DNA of 64,000 bases from Rhododendron vialii (GCF_030253575.1 NC_080558.1:20335611-20399610), one strand, 5' to 3'; positions 1 to 11,811 are shown, counted from the stretch's first letter. Notes: generated by a model not told the origin, from the sequence alone. A program made the numbers and translations.

Positions 1-530
1 TAGAGTTCGATCGTGACCAATTCACATGGACAATAGGGCAAACTGGGAAAATAATTAAATTGTTGTTTACCAATCGAGATTAGTTGTAGGATTATTGAAA
101 ACTAATTAATTACGGCACCAAATACTTTCTTTTTTTGATTGGTGTGTGTGCTTAATTAAAAGTATTAGGGGCAGCAGCTTTAATTTTGTATTTTAAATTA
201 TTTTACGCCAATCAATAGGAGAGTGTATGGAATATTAGGGGCACCTCAACCAGCAATTCAACCCCTTAAAGTAAACTGTAACTATTCCTTTTGGTTTTGA
301 TCTAGAGCAGAATATATTGTAATTAACGAGGACAAGCAATCCCACTGAAGAAAGCAGTACTCATTCTCCTTCCGACTCATTTGTAACTGTGAGTTGAATG
401 AATAAAGAGAGTCATAGTCTTCCAACTGGCAGGAGGTTTCTTCGCAGTCGCACGTACACCCTAGGTACATCTTCCTCGACACGCTGTTGGCACCCCCCTC
501 CTATTTTTAATAAGATTTCAGTCAGAAGCG
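1..530. other. AT-rich stretch without a recognisable gene
   Basis: No gene, RNA or repeat boundary could be supported here. Short open frames on both strands lack codon structure or similarity I recognise. The stretch ends at a long C homopolymer. Confidence 0.4.
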
Positions 531-557
531 CCCCCCCCCCCCCCCCCCCCCCCCCCC
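531..557. repeat. C27 homopolymer
   Basis: An uninterrupted run of 27 C, followed by a short A run. Its length is probably uncertain in any assembly, because polymerases and base callers slip on such runs. It could form an i-motif, or a G-quadruplex on the minus strand. Confidence 0.9.
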
Positions 558-1103
558 AAAAAAAAAGATGGATTATTTTATGAAAGAATTTTTGGGCCTA
601 TAAAAAGTGGAATTTGTGCTTGTGGACACTATTAGATTGTTAATTACCAACTCATCTAAAAGTTTAAGCTATTCGAGAGAAGGACAACTTAATTATTTAT
701 ATTTTCAACAGACACTTAGTTATAAAAAAAATAGACATGCAAAATTGTTTTCTTGTTTAGTATGCCAAAACCAGCATTGAGGGAAAAGTAAATCATTCAT
801 TCTGATGCACATTAATGGCTTGTTAATTAGAGTGCTAAAGTTGACTTTGACATGAAATTAAGGGCTTGTTCGGTCGTTTGGTTCCATTCCATTGCTTATA
901 GTATTTCGAAACTAATAAAAGAGCAAAACATTGAATTGGTAAAATTAATGTTTGCTTATTGCTATGCTATTCTGTTTAGTGATTATTATTGCTTCATTAT
1001 TTGCTAAGTTAAATTACTAAACAAAGTTACAAGGTTATGATTGGCAAATAAGTAAATAGGACCACCAAACGGGCTGCCCTTAGCTCAATTTTTTATTGCT
1101 ACA
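558..1103. other. Intergenic, no gene seen
   Basis: AT-rich sequence without a supported coding frame. It runs up to the target-site duplication of the SINE-like insertion that starts at 1120. Confidence 0.35.
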
Positions 1104-1119
1104 ACTAAGAGGATGACAA

Positions 1120-1330
1120 GGCCTCTGATTTACCATGTTCGATTCCGTCTAAAATATCAGGTTTGTAATGACCTCGAAGGCGTTATTAATTCTTATGAGA
1201 CAAGCTTATAAGGAGCTTTACTCCTGCTTTAATTGTGCCTTTGCTGGTGAACGGTGCGATTGGTCTCACAGAATTACTGAGGTGCGTGTAAATTTGCTCG
1301 GACACCTGAGTGTGAAAAAAAAAAAAAACT
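1120..1330 (+). mobile_element. SINE-like retroposon with 16-bp target-site duplication
   Basis: A 211-bp insertion flanked by the perfect 16-bp direct repeat ACTAAGAGGATGACAA (1104-1119 and 1331-1346). Near its 5' end is a GTTCGATTCC motif (about 1138-1147) resembling the B box of tRNA-derived SINEs. It ends in a poly(A) run at about 1315-1328. No clear A box lies inside the insertion, so the copy may be 5'-truncated. Duplication, poly(A) tail and B-box-like motif together fit LINE-mobilised retroposition. The SINE family is not identified. Confidence 0.7.
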
Positions 1331-1346
1331 ACTAAGAGGATGACAA

Positions 1347-1869
1347 CCACAATTGACTAATGATATTAAAAGTTTAAATAATTGAATCAAACCAACTAAA
1401 GAACAGAGCGTGTAAAAGGCACAGGTGTGTCAGTTTGGTAGGTGACATAAACTTAATTGGTTACTGGATAACCTAATAAATAGTATGATAAAAGGATAAC
1501 ACAATTTTACATTAATAAAACAGCTTAATTTTTAAGGGTAGCTTAATTAGAATATTATTAAATGGAGATGCTTTAACAACTAACAGTAGCCCAATTGTAA
1601 TACTTGAAATATAGTTTGATCCTTCGTACTTTTTTTATAACTCAAAAATACCTTTACTTATAACTTAATTTGAACAAGCCAAATATTTTGTACAATCTCT
1701 TATTTTTTTCTCTTTCTGGACAATTGTAACCACAGCCCTTATGGCGATGGGTAATGCGTATCTGAGAAACGTGTTTAAATATCCTTGAGAATGTATTAAT
1801 ATCCGTGACGTGTATTTAAATTCCAACTTATTTGGCATTATATTCACATTGTATTGTTATCCAGCACTC
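1347..1869. other. Intergenic, no gene seen
   Basis: AT-rich sequence with no supported coding region. The only open frame of note (minus strand, about 1665-1847) has no recognisable features. Confidence 0.35.
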
Positions 1870-1878
1870 AACACCTAG

Positions 1879-2240
1879 TTTTTTTTTTATCGGCAAAATA
1901 AATTTTATTAAAACTCAACAAAGAGTATATCGAGTGTCCAATAAAAGATTAGACGGAACAACAAAAGGACAAAACCCATACACCCAATGAACAAAGCCCG
2001 TTAAACCCCTAATGGGCCAAGCCCAGTCACTTAATGGGTCAAAGCCCAAACCCAAAAACCTAACCCTAAACACAACAACCCAAGATGCTGCACCGTCGCC
2101 GCCGTCCACCGGAGTCACCATCGCCCACAAAGCCAGCCGATGCATCTCCATAGACACCATCAACAAGCAAGCCACCCCTAGAACCCAGAAGATGAAAATC
2201 TCCCAAAAGCCACCTCCGATAAAATTGGAACGATACAGAG
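1879..2240 (-). mobile_element. 5'-truncated LINE 3' end with target-site duplication
   Basis: On the minus strand this reads into an AATAAAAT-containing 3' end, then TTTTGCCGAT and a poly(A) tail (the T10 run at 1879-1888). The flanks repeat AACACCTAG (1870-1878 and 2241-2249). A second, plus-strand copy of the same tail ends at about 4149. The body is C/G-richer than its surroundings and supports long open frames on both strands, but I recognise no protein domain, so this is probably 3'-untranslated LINE sequence. L1-type origin is inferred from the poly(A) tail, truncation and duplication. Confidence 0.6.
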
Positions 2241-2330
2241 AACACCTAGTTGTAAGAGTGCAAGGCTGAAACAAAAAATTTAGTGGATACCTAGTTGTAA
2301 GAGTGCAAGGCTGAAACAAAAATTTTAGTG
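2241..2330. repeat. Two-copy direct repeat of about 47 bp
   Basis: The segment containing ACCTAGTTGTAAGAGTGCAA occurs twice in tandem, immediately beside the LINE insertion. The right-hand target-site duplication of that LINE falls inside the first copy. Confidence 0.7.
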
Positions 2331-2927
2331 GATGATGGATTGCCTTTTAGTGGCTGAATAACCATATATGTTGCAATTTAGAAACTTTTTAGCATGAAGT
2401 AATGGGGTGGGTTATGTCGATATAGTTAGTAGTTCTGCCAATTTTAGAGAGAGCAGTTGTCATCAAAGCTATTGCCCAATATCTTTTGTCCATTAAACGA
2501 TAGTAATAGAACTGCCAATTTTCTGCGCTTTATCACCACAACACCAATCACATCCGCTTACGTGTCATTGCATGATTCGAAGCCCATCTTCTTAACGAAC
2601 TTCATCTCAAATGGGTGGTTTTCCAACTTTTCTTCTATGTTCTTCGGCCTTTGTTTGTTAAACCAAAACCAGAGTACGAGTCGGAGATGGAAGAGAGACT
2701 TATACAACTTGGAGTAGGACACGTTTGAAAATTGGGACCGGGTCCGGGATCCAAATTGGGTCGTTCATGTAGGCATGACCCAGACCCATTTAGATAAGTT
2801 GGAAGTCTATCGGATTAAGTTTTCTTAGGAGATTGGGATTTCTATTAATGCATCTAGGATACATATCCCTTTATATATGGTCAATCTCCTGCAGAAAAGA
2901 CACATCTTGAAGACCTAAATACAGATG

Positions 2928-2930
<3 letters not shown>
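2331..2930. other. Probable retrotransposon LTR debris, no gene
   Basis: No coding frame could be supported. The part after about 2740 has the look of a plant LTR leader (a short TATA-like stretch near 2870, then a CT-rich tract), but no paired LTR was found. Confidence 0.25.

Positions 2931-2985
<55 letters not shown>
2931..2985. repeat. (CT)n microsatellite
   Basis: An uninterrupted CT dinucleotide run of about 55 bp. A shorter CT tract follows at about 2994-3003. Confidence 0.95.
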
Positions 2986-2987
<2 letters not shown>

Positions 2988-3299
2988 AGTAGTTCTCTCT
3001 CTCTACCATTAAAGAGTAATCTAAGCTTTTGCATCGGGGGGGTGAAACTCAATCCTCATAGTATATGACCCGGAGTACGTAATTCATCCACAAAAACCTG
3101 GTTCGGTTAAAGTCCGCAAGAGGTATTTCGAACCACTCGCTTCCGCATTTGTTATCTACCCAATTTAAACTCCCTATTCCACATGCGGCAATTTGATATA
3201 TAACGAGGGCGCAATGTAAACAATATATAACGAGTGCGGAAATAAGTGATTCGGGTTACTTTTTGTGAACTTTAATCCAACCGAATTTTGGTGGATGGA

Positions 3300-3740
3300 T
3301 TACGTCCTTCGGATCACATACTAGAACATCAACAATCTCCTACGATGGAGTGATACTATGAGTTTCAAGTATCACACTCAATTCCACATCGCAAAAGCTT
3401 GGATTGCACTTTAATAGTAGAGAGAGAACTAAAGAGAGAGTTCCCTTGAACTCTTTGATTGATATTCTCGTATATTTTTTGTTGTATCTTCTTGTGAATA
3501 TCCTGCTGGAATTATATAGAAAGATAAACATCCTGGATGTTTTGGAAGCAGTCCTATAATGCTAAGAGATTAGGATTTCTTCAACCTTTTATATATCATC
3601 TCCCATATTAGACAGGACTCTCTAATAAATATGTCATCGGGTCATGCACACATGGGCGACACAATTTGGTCATGGACCCAGCCCCAGATTCAAACATCAT
3701 GGGCATAACAAGTTGTATCAGAGATTCAGAATAGATGGCA
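3300..3740 (+). mobile_element. Possible Copia-type LTR end with degenerate primer-binding site
   Basis: The sequence near 3714-3727 reads TTGTATCAGAGATT. This resembles the initiator-tRNA-Met primer-binding site usual in plant Copia elements (TGGTATCAGAGC), with several mismatches. The upstream 400 bp would then be an LTR remnant. No gag or pol reading frame follows, and no partner LTR was found, so this is a weak call. Confidence 0.3.
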
Positions 3741-3859
3741 TTGACATGGACATTCTTACACTTAGTGGTAGACTCCACAAGAATGTGTGGTTGTAAAGTC
3801 ATCCGGAGGAGTTTCGACTTGGTTGATTATTTTGTGGTGATGGCTAGTGGTGCCTAGGT

Positions 3860-4149
3860 GGACGTCGAAGGAGTTTCGACTGGTGCTGGTAGTGGATCTA
3901 TCTATAATGGTGGGCAATGGCGGTTCTTGTTAGGGTTAGGTTTTAATTGGGTTTTCTTTGGGCCAGGCTTTATTGTTGTATCTAGGCTTTTAGGTCTTTC
4001 GAGTTGTTTATGATTTTCATTGTTTTTATCTGGACACTTTAGGCCCTCAGGTATTGTATTGGGCTTTGCCCTCAAGCTGTTCGGTTTAGGTTGGTCTCCA
4101 TTTCCCTTCCCCTAATAAAATGTTATTTTTGCCGATTAAAAAAAAAAAA
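3860..4149 (+). mobile_element. LINE 3' end with poly(A) tail
   Basis: A T/G-rich segment ending in AATAAAATGTTATTTTTGCC, then GATT and a poly(A) run (4138-4149). The terminal ~25 bp match the 3' end of the minus-strand LINE at 1879-2240, so both belong to one L1-like family. The 5' boundary and target-site duplication could not be fixed. Confidence 0.5.
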
Positions 4150-5473
4150 GTGGTCTGGAGCACCACGTGGCTGTACTCCCAAACTATTGTATAATTTTAC
4201 TTCCCGATAAATGAATGGAGACTTCTTTGGGGGTGGAATGCACCCTATGTGGCTGGCCATTTCATTTCAGAACATTATTCAACCAGGAGCAAGATGGCCC
4301 GTTGAATCTAATGACAAGGAGCATAGGTTACCACAATGAGCACCATGCATGATTCTCCCAGGATTGCAGGGAGCAAGCGTCACAAGGTGAAGGAGATCGA
4401 TTGTACCAGAGTATCAACAAAGACCACTAAGAATTCCTTCTCTTTCATGTGTTACTGTATTTTTTTGGGTTTCTTTTTCGTATAGTTGTCATGTTTTTGA
4501 GGGAACGGTATTTAAGGCTTTAGACGACATATGAGGCGTTAGTTCATTGGTTTACCATACACACAGAAGTTTCTATCATGGTGGTCTATGTTGGTGATAC
4601 AATTGGGACACTATATCCATAACTTAGTCTCCATTTCCTGATTCTTAGATGTTTCCTACATCTTACACGTGCGTGGATCTGGTTTTCTATGCATATCCTC
4701 TTGAATTTGGTTTTCTTTACACACTCTTGCACATCATGCTCTCGGATGACCCATAGAATTTGTTCTATGGGTTGATTACCGGCCGTTGTTAGATGGAAGT
4801 GTACAAGAAATGATTTGTGTTCTTGCGTATGTTCTATAGACATGGCTTAATACATTTTGCAAGATTGTTATTATTTTCCCCCACATGAAACCTAACAGGA
4901 AATGATACAAGTACTCACACAAGTATATAAACTTTTACATTTCTATTGCCAAGATAACCATGACAACTTGACAAGCAATCTCTCCATTACTTGGTTAAAG
5001 GAAAGAAAAAGTAGTAAATCATTTAACTAGATATATGGCATTGCTACCTCGACTACCATCAATGGCACCAGCACCAGTACTGCAGCACCACCATACACAT
5101 CTTGACCTACCGTTGTGAATATTCACATGAAAGATTCCACCTGCTTATGTCCTTCCCTCAGCTTTGAATCATCTGAAAAGGAAAAAAGATGTGTGGGTTG
5201 GTATGCTCAGGCCATGACTTACTTTAACGGAAGTTGGATCTCCGACAAATAGACTCTTATGTTGGCGTTTTCCTTTGCCATTTTTTCATTCAAGAAATGT
5301 GCTATGCAAACTACATTTAGTATTTTGTCTTTCTGAAAACAACCCATTGGTTTGTACACGCGAAAGATGTTTTTGTTTTCAAAACAGTGAGTGTTTTGGA
5401 CTTTCCAATGCTTTTATTCCAAAAACCCGGAAACCAAAATGAAAGCAGTATCAGCCTGACAAGATGTCTACCT
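4150..5473. other. Intergenic; region downstream of the tetraspanin gene
   Basis: No gene supported. The last few hundred bases lie 3' of the minus-strand tetraspanin gene and should contain its 3' UTR; no polyadenylation signal was assigned. Confidence 0.35.
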
Positions 5474-8400
5474 TCATTGTGAATCCTTCCTTAACATCCA
5501 GGTTTCGCTCTTGGAGGGAAGTGGGAAGTCGGCAACTGCGTAAGGAAGTGGATGCACAGAATTGTTCACAAATGGAAGCCTATGCACAGCGTAATCATCA
5601 TCACAGTCATAGTGTTTTCCCGTATCTTTCTCAAGAGTTTTTAGGACTGTGGCCAATAGGATCAAACATCCCTGCGTATAAGAAAACAGTAGAAATTTGT
5701 GATCTGGTTCATCTCTTGGGCACACATTGTTTGAATTTGAATTCAAACCTTTGAGTGCAGTTGCTTTTCCAATACGTAATATGTCCAAGTCTGAACTCAA
5801 TTTAGACTAGGCCACCTAATCTTAGGTATACGATTTGAGTTGAGCTTGGTGATGAATTGTTCAAGTTTGGCTTAGAAACTTAACGAGCTTAAGTGTATGT
5901 TCCATAAGCGTATCTATAAAGTCAATTTCAAACAATATTTTGCCCAGCTGAGAATCAATAACGAGACAAATGAACAGGGGAAAAGAGTTCTAAAGTGTGT
6001 TCAAATTTGATTTGATTGCATAACGAGTTCATCTCTGTTGGGCATTTAGTGTTCTGTTGTGTATTTAGTGATCCTATATGACTCTAATAGTGACTTGGTT
6101 CGTTTTACAGCTTAAATTTTTTTGAAGAGCGAATTCAAATGTCCTTTCCTTTCTAAAACCTGTCATATTCGACACTTTCAAATTAGTTTAAGATACCTGT
6201 GCTAAGACAATCAACAAGCCAATCCATCTGCAGGTGTCGAAATTCGACTCAACGAAATCCTCAAAATCATCGAACCTTCCTGTTGGATCTTCAGGCAAGT
6301 CCTGGTGCACGTAGCATTTATACAAGTACAAAATGGCAGAAATGAAGATGCAAAAAGGTCAAGTACTGGACAGAGAATTCTTTGGAATACATAGTAGGGA
6401 AATTATTTACCTTCTCCCAGTCAGAATTTAGGATTATGTCTGATATCAATGCAGTCTCCACTAGAAGAAGCAAAAAGATTGTGACCATATACTTTGCCCT
6501 AATCAAGGTTAACATTCTTATGGCATGAGAGATGAAACCAAAGGAGATATAACCAGAATATCTTGATTCAAATCCCAAGGGGTAGCATAAGTGGCAACAG
6601 AGATGAGCTGTAAACCCAAACATCCTGAGTTTGCCAAAGTTGAACTTTTACCTTATCATGAGAAGTTTTCAACAAATTTTACTCTTTTTACCTACCTTTA
6701 TATATAGAGCTATCATTCGTTTTTGTTCTCTCCTTGATTAGCAAAGCAAGAATGGAGAATACCACTGTAGTTTAATTTTTGTTCTTTCTTTTCTCTTCAA
6801 AAGTTACAAAATCACATTGATAGCTTCGACTCATGTCCTAGCTCGTCTGAGAGCTATACTGCTTCAATATTTGTCATTTTTTGTTAAATAAAGGGACCAT
6901 CGAATTGTGCCTTCTCTCCTAATTTGCCTACCAGGCTATTAGTGAAAGTTAAAAAAGCAAGAATATTTGAATTCTGAAAGAAGGGAAAGTGATTAATGCT
7001 ACTCAAGGTAAGGAGAACAAGTTGCATAGACATAGAAACCAAAACCAAAAAGAAGAAGAAAAAAGGATACAGCAGAAAGGCAATGGGGATTTGCAGTTTT
7101 TGCTGCAACATGGCCAAGGAATGTAATAGCACATAAGGTGATTCCAATGCCAAGAAAAGCATGAATAAACCTGCAATATTAACCGAGTGGATATCGCCCG
7201 CTTTTTAGACTTAGCAAATGATTAAAAACGGCTTATTTACTTTTTTGGTCCCCAAAGTATTTCCGTCGTGCCACTTTGGTCCCCAATATTCCAATTGTAA
7301 ACATTGCATCCCTAACGTATCAATTTTGTGTTTAAATAGTCCCTGGAGGTCACGCCGTTCATTCCCTCCGTCAAAATGAAGGGCAAATTTGGTATTTCAC
7401 CACCCCCATAGCTTTATTTTCTTTTTTTGGTCCCCAAAGTATTTCCGCCGTGCCACTTTGGTCCCCAAAGTATTTCCTCCGTGCCATTTTGGTCCCCAAT
7501 ATTATACCAATTGCCAGTCAAGAGTGGTGAAAGGACTGATGTGGAGGTAAGGGGTGGTGGAGACTAGGATACACAGATCTGCGAGTTTTGACAAAGTACT
7601 CCTGTCGGCACGACACAACACAAGTGCGGGATACATACGGGACCCGGCAAAAAAAAAATCGTCGCCGCAGTCGTTGTAGAACGACGTTCTTCTACTGCGC
7701 TGTTTTTTTTTCCTCCTTTTCAATTAGGGTTTATTTTATTTGTGGGCTTTAGGATTTGTTTTATTTCTTTGGGGTTGTAAAGTTGGGTTTTGGCCATCGC
7801 TCTACAAACCTTCTTAAAAAATAAGTAACTTGTTTTACATTTTTAAATTTAAAAATAATGTAAATAAAAAATAATTTTTTGTTTTTATTTTTTTTGCATC
7901 GTTCAAAAGATCTCAATGAGATCTATCAAACAAAATCTATATTGCTAAAAAAATTATTTACATAAACACATTATTTTTGAGTTTGAAATTACCTTTTTAA
8001 AAAATAAGTACTTATTTTTCTGTATTTTTGTGGGGCTCGAAAGTGGGTCCCACATGACATGCGGTGGACAAAAAAGTGGTGGGCATATCAATCCTGTAAA
8101 ATAAATGGGCCTTCATTAGCCTTTTGATGGGCTTTTATTATACTTTGATGACAAAACAAAGGAATAAAATGTATTTTGGATTTTTCATACATAAATTATC
8201 TATCTTGTTATGGAAATTTACAAATATAAAAAAATATTTCAAAAAAAAGTTATTTAACGTATCTCTACACATGTGTCTAAATCTAGCTCCATATCCACGT
8301 ATTCCCAGTTTTTGAATTTTAGGTATCCGACCCTTAGATATGCACTTGCACCCGATATGTGCACCTGTCTCCATGTTACATAAGATGGAAGGGGTGTTGT

Positions 8401-8993
8401 AGTAGCTGGGGAAATACGAAGTTTACAATTGGTACATTGGGGACCAAAATGGCACGGCGGAAATACTTTGGGGACCAAAAAAGAAAATAAAGCTATGAGG
8501 TGGTGAAATACCAAGTTTGCCCTTCATTTTGACGGAGGAAATGAACGCCGTGACCTCCAGGGACCATTTAAACACAAAATTGATACGTTGGGGATGCAAT
8601 GTTTACAATTGAAATATTGGGGACCAAAGTGACACGACGGAAATACTTTGGGGACCAAAAAAGTAAATAAGCCGATTAAAAACATGATAGAAGAATCAGC
8701 ATAACGAAGAAAAGAAGAAAGGTGAATTTACTCATGAAATTGATTTTGGCATTCTGTCCCACTCCCATGACTATACCATAAAATAGGTAGATGTAACGCA
8801 AATGAAAGCTCGAAAAAATAGCTCACCATGGAATAGAGTGGTTGTGAAAATCGGAAGACGAGCCTTCCATGTCTCTCTGCCAAACTCTAACCATCCACGC
8901 GCTATATAAGATCATTGAAATCCCAACAATTCCCATGATTGAGTTCACAAGTTTCAGAAATAATTGGACACAACCCTTCATAGTGTTCTTCAT
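5474..8993 (-). CDS. Tetraspanin, TET19/TET20-like, five exons, intact
   Basis: Tetraspanins are four-pass membrane proteins that organise membrane microdomains. Exons on the minus strand: 8993-8827, 7170-7071, 6491-6411, 6301-6197, 5671-5474. Phases agree throughout and give 216 residues, close to the size I recall for Arabidopsis TET19. Transmembrane segments lie near residues 12-34, 57-76, 90-110 and 142-158. The short extracellular loop between segments 3 and 4 has an NSDWEK/DLPEDP region and one Cys before Trp (DTCRW). The cytosolic tail has a HYDCDDDYA acidic motif, like the YDSDDDY tail of this subgroup. The start is the first ATG of exon 1, followed by a Cys/Lys-rich leader. Intron 2 has a U12-like donor, GTATCCTTTT. 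Intron 1 carries a TIR element (7230-8673). No lesion was seen, so the gene is probably functional. Confidence 0.85.
7230..8673. mobile_element. MULE-type TIR element, 1.44 kb, 10-bp target-site duplication
   Basis: Long inverted termini of about 190 bp begin GGCTTATTTACTTTTTTGGT and are rich in the phrase GGTCCCCAAAGTATTTCC, which is repeated inside the left arm. The flanks repeat GATTAAAAAC exactly (7220-7229 and 8674-8683). A 10-bp duplication and long TIRs fit a non-autonomous Mutator-like element. There is no transposase frame inside. The element lies in intron 1 of the tetraspanin gene and does not touch splice sites. Confidence 0.8.
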
Positions 8994-10149
8994 TGGAACA
9001 ACACAAGAGAAATGGATCAGCTGCAGCTTGGTACTTCAATCAAGTTCGGAAAAAATGCAAAAGTTGTGTTTATAAATTAGTAGTAAGGAAACCACTACTT
9101 TTCAAGTTGTTATGTGAAAGTTTTGGAGCCAATGTTTGAAAAAGGAAGAGAAGATCGCGAGATCAATGATTGTGCAAATGAGGTTAAAGTTGGGGAAATT
9201 TCCTAGAAACTGCATATGGTCTGCTTGTTCTCTTTTTGTTCCTCTTGGGATGGTTCATTTTCAAGTTTCTGTTTTGTTTATTGCTGGTAAAAGGGTTTTT
9301 GCATTTTGACGTTTTTGTGATGGAAAATAGGTGAGTGGACCCCTCTCGTCTTTTCTGAAAACATATCAATCGTCCGATGAACATGATTTCTTAATTGGTA
9401 GGGTTGATACATGTACTCGATAACTTTTAAAAGTGAACAATTTTAATCACATTAACATGGGCTCGAGAAGATCAGGATCCTCCATTCCATTTGAGGAATC
9501 GAAGAAGATAAATTTTATTCTAATCTGGGAGAAATGGGATGAGACTAGTGAGGTTTGAATTCTCACCTGGTGCAAGGAGTATAGGACGGCCACCACTTGA
9601 CTGTCAATCCATTGGTCACATTTGAAGCGAGATAACACTCCCGACAAAAAAATTGAAATTGAATAACACTTTGTCATTTTTTAAAAGTTTTCTTTTTTTA
9701 AGACACTACATTTTGTGATTTTTGATAGTGATGAGACTTTTTTTTTTTATACTTAATTAAATTCTGAACTTTATTTTTAATATACTTGATAAATATTCAA
9801 AAGTTCATTTTTTTTGTCGCATTTTTTCTCCCCTTAGTTCGGCCCCTCCCATGTACACATCCTAGCTCCCCCACTGGTTCCAACTTATAATTAACGGCTA
9901 AGTAAGATCATATTTGCAGCTGAGGATATTTATATACTGTTAAAAGGATTTTGTCAATGAATTCTTGTCCTTATTACTTATAACCAGCTCAAGGGGTGTG
10001 CATTTAATAAGTAATTATTGTATCGCTAACTTAATTAAGACTACACAGTTACAATAATTTCAATAGCTAATTAAAATCAAGCTCTTAATTAGTTGCTCTA
10101 CTAATGTTACTAGCATTATATTGAATTATGGGGAATGAACAAAACATGA
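8994..10149. other. Intergenic, upstream of the tetraspanin gene
   Basis: No coding region supported. The first few hundred bases must include the promoter and 5' UTR of the minus-strand tetraspanin gene, but I could not assign a TATA box confidently. Confidence 0.35.
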
Positions 10150-10222
10150 GTTGCTGTGGTGTAGTGGTTATCACGTTAGTCTTACACACTAAAGGTCTCC
10201 AGTTCGACCCTGGGCAGCAACA
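10150..10222 (+). tRNA. tRNA-Val (anticodon UAC)
   Basis: The acceptor stem GTTGCTG pairs perfectly with CAGCAAC (10215-10221), with discriminator A at 10222. The D-arm region is GTGTAGTGGTTATCAC. The anticodon stem is TTAGT/ACTAA with loop CTTACAC, so the anticodon is TAC (valine). The T-arm is TCCAG-TTCGACC-CTGGG, with a B box at GGTCTCCAGTTCGACCC. A T5 run at 10228-10232 is the likely RNA polymerase III terminator. No intron and no mismatch in the stems, apart from one tolerated T-G pair in the T stem. It reads as a functional nuclear gene. Confidence 0.95.
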
Positions 10223-10227
10223 CTTGG

Positions 10228-10232
10228 TTTTT
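10228..10232 (+). terminator. Pol III T5 terminator of tRNA-Val
   Basis: Five T residues beginning 6 bp after the tRNA discriminator base, the usual RNA polymerase III stop signal. Confidence 0.75.
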
Positions 10233-10663
10233 CATTTCACAATTTTTATACCAATTTCATGGTTAAATGGACTTTTGGCATGCAAAATGCTCGATCGTGT
10301 AAAGTTTTGCTTCCTCTGGTTATACTTTTGCTTTTTTTTTCAAACTCACGGGGGAGTGTGAAATCAATTCAACGCATCTCTATATATTTACAAAAATTTG
10401 TTTAACACATCTCTCCTACTAAAAAAAATTGACGATTATTAATATCATCACTTCATCAACGACAGGTAATATCACCATTCTATAGCAACCATCAAGGGTG
10501 CTCACCAAATCCAAGATGTATACGATATATTAAGCACGTGTATGACACACAACACGTTCTCTTTTGTTTGAAAAAGAGAGAGAGTAAAACATCTCACAAT
10601 AATTCACGTACATCAACCACTAAAATTCTCTCCTCGTCAAATTAGTTTCTCACTTCTTTCAAA
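10233..10663. other. Intergenic, no gene seen
   Basis: AT-rich; no supported coding frame. Confidence 0.35.
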
Positions 10664-10672
10664 CTCTCCCAC

Positions 10673-11802
10673 GATTATCATCGGTTTCAGGTGGGGAATC
10701 CTCGCGGTCTAGCACTAATTAAAGTGGAGGCATGTGAGACTATGATAGGCAAATACTTTGAGAGCTGGGACTAAGAGTCATTGTGAGCTAAGTGGCTTCT
10801 TCTAGTAATTGCATTGCTTCTGGAGGTTTTGAATCCGTTGCTAGTTCTGAGAAGGTTGAGGATGTTGGTAAGGCGTTGGATCAACGTGCACCTGCTACTA
10901 ATGTGAAGCGGCCTCGTTCTATAGAGTATCGTCAATGCAAGAAGAAGGTTATCATGGGTTGAGACTTTCTCCGATTGTTAACCGCAATTGTCTTATGGGA
11001 TCGGATATGGGTAGGAAATTCCAATTCTTCCATATGCCGAGTCTCTCAGCTGTTGAAGTTAAAGTGAAGGAGTCCTATTTAGTAGTTAATTGTCTTGGTA
11101 TACCCGAAACCCTTATGCCTCCGGAGGTTTGTATTGGTGTTCAAGGCGTCGATACGCTGATGGTTAATGTGTCAGACCCTCTTAGCCCCCGCAGATGGGA
11201 TCTGTCCAGTTGTGTATTTGTTTCCCCAATGCTTGAACCTCAGCACCTTAGCTTTGAGAAGTTCTCTAGGACACTATTGTCGGACCTCAGAATTTGCGGT
11301 CTAAGAGGATTATGGCTTTGTGGTGATATTGATAAGAGGTCTATGACCCTACATCTGTTAAGCTTTCCAGCAATCAGAAAGGAAGAAGATAGACAATGTC
11401 AAAGCACGTAGCGACAAGGCTACACAAAACCCCACTTAGAGAAAGCGTAAACGGAAAAGGGTTATTAAAGATAGCTGTGTCGAGCCTCACACTTACTGTA
11501 TCCCTCAATGCCTTGCTTTACATTGATTTATGTCTGTCACTTGTTCCTTATCTATGTTTTGTAGATATAATTGTTTGTGCGTTTGGTGTTGATGGCATGA
11601 CTGTTATTGTATTGGATTTTGTGGGGGTGGTTCGATTGGCCCTGTTTGGTTGTTCGCTTTTGTTGGGTCTTTCCTTAGTTTTGTCGGGTTGTTTTGTGCT
11701 GGCTAGTGTGTGGCGTTGATTGTATGGTTGTTGTCGTGTGGTTGTCTCATTTATTTTCTATTTATGATAAGTTTATGATTTCAAAAAAAAAAAAAAAAAA
11801 AC
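10673..11802 (+). mobile_element. Poly(A)-tailed retroposed segment with 9-bp target-site duplication
   Basis: A 1.13-kb insertion flanked by CTCTCCCAC (10664-10672 and 11803-11811) and ending in an A18-19 run (11783-11801). It contains an open frame at 10935-11411 (158 codons from its first Met). The frame is protein-like but I do not recognise it. A long G/T-rich 3' part follows. The architecture is that of a 5'-truncated LINE or of a retroposed cDNA. The G/T-rich tail favours a LINE; no reverse transcriptase motif is present to prove it. Confidence 0.55.
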
Positions 11803-11811
11803 CTCTCCCAC

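Noticed and set aside
2012..2319. Overlapping 85- and 134-codon frames on opposite strands
   Set aside because: They lie in a 5'-truncated LINE tail with a target-site duplication. No protein domain was recognisable.
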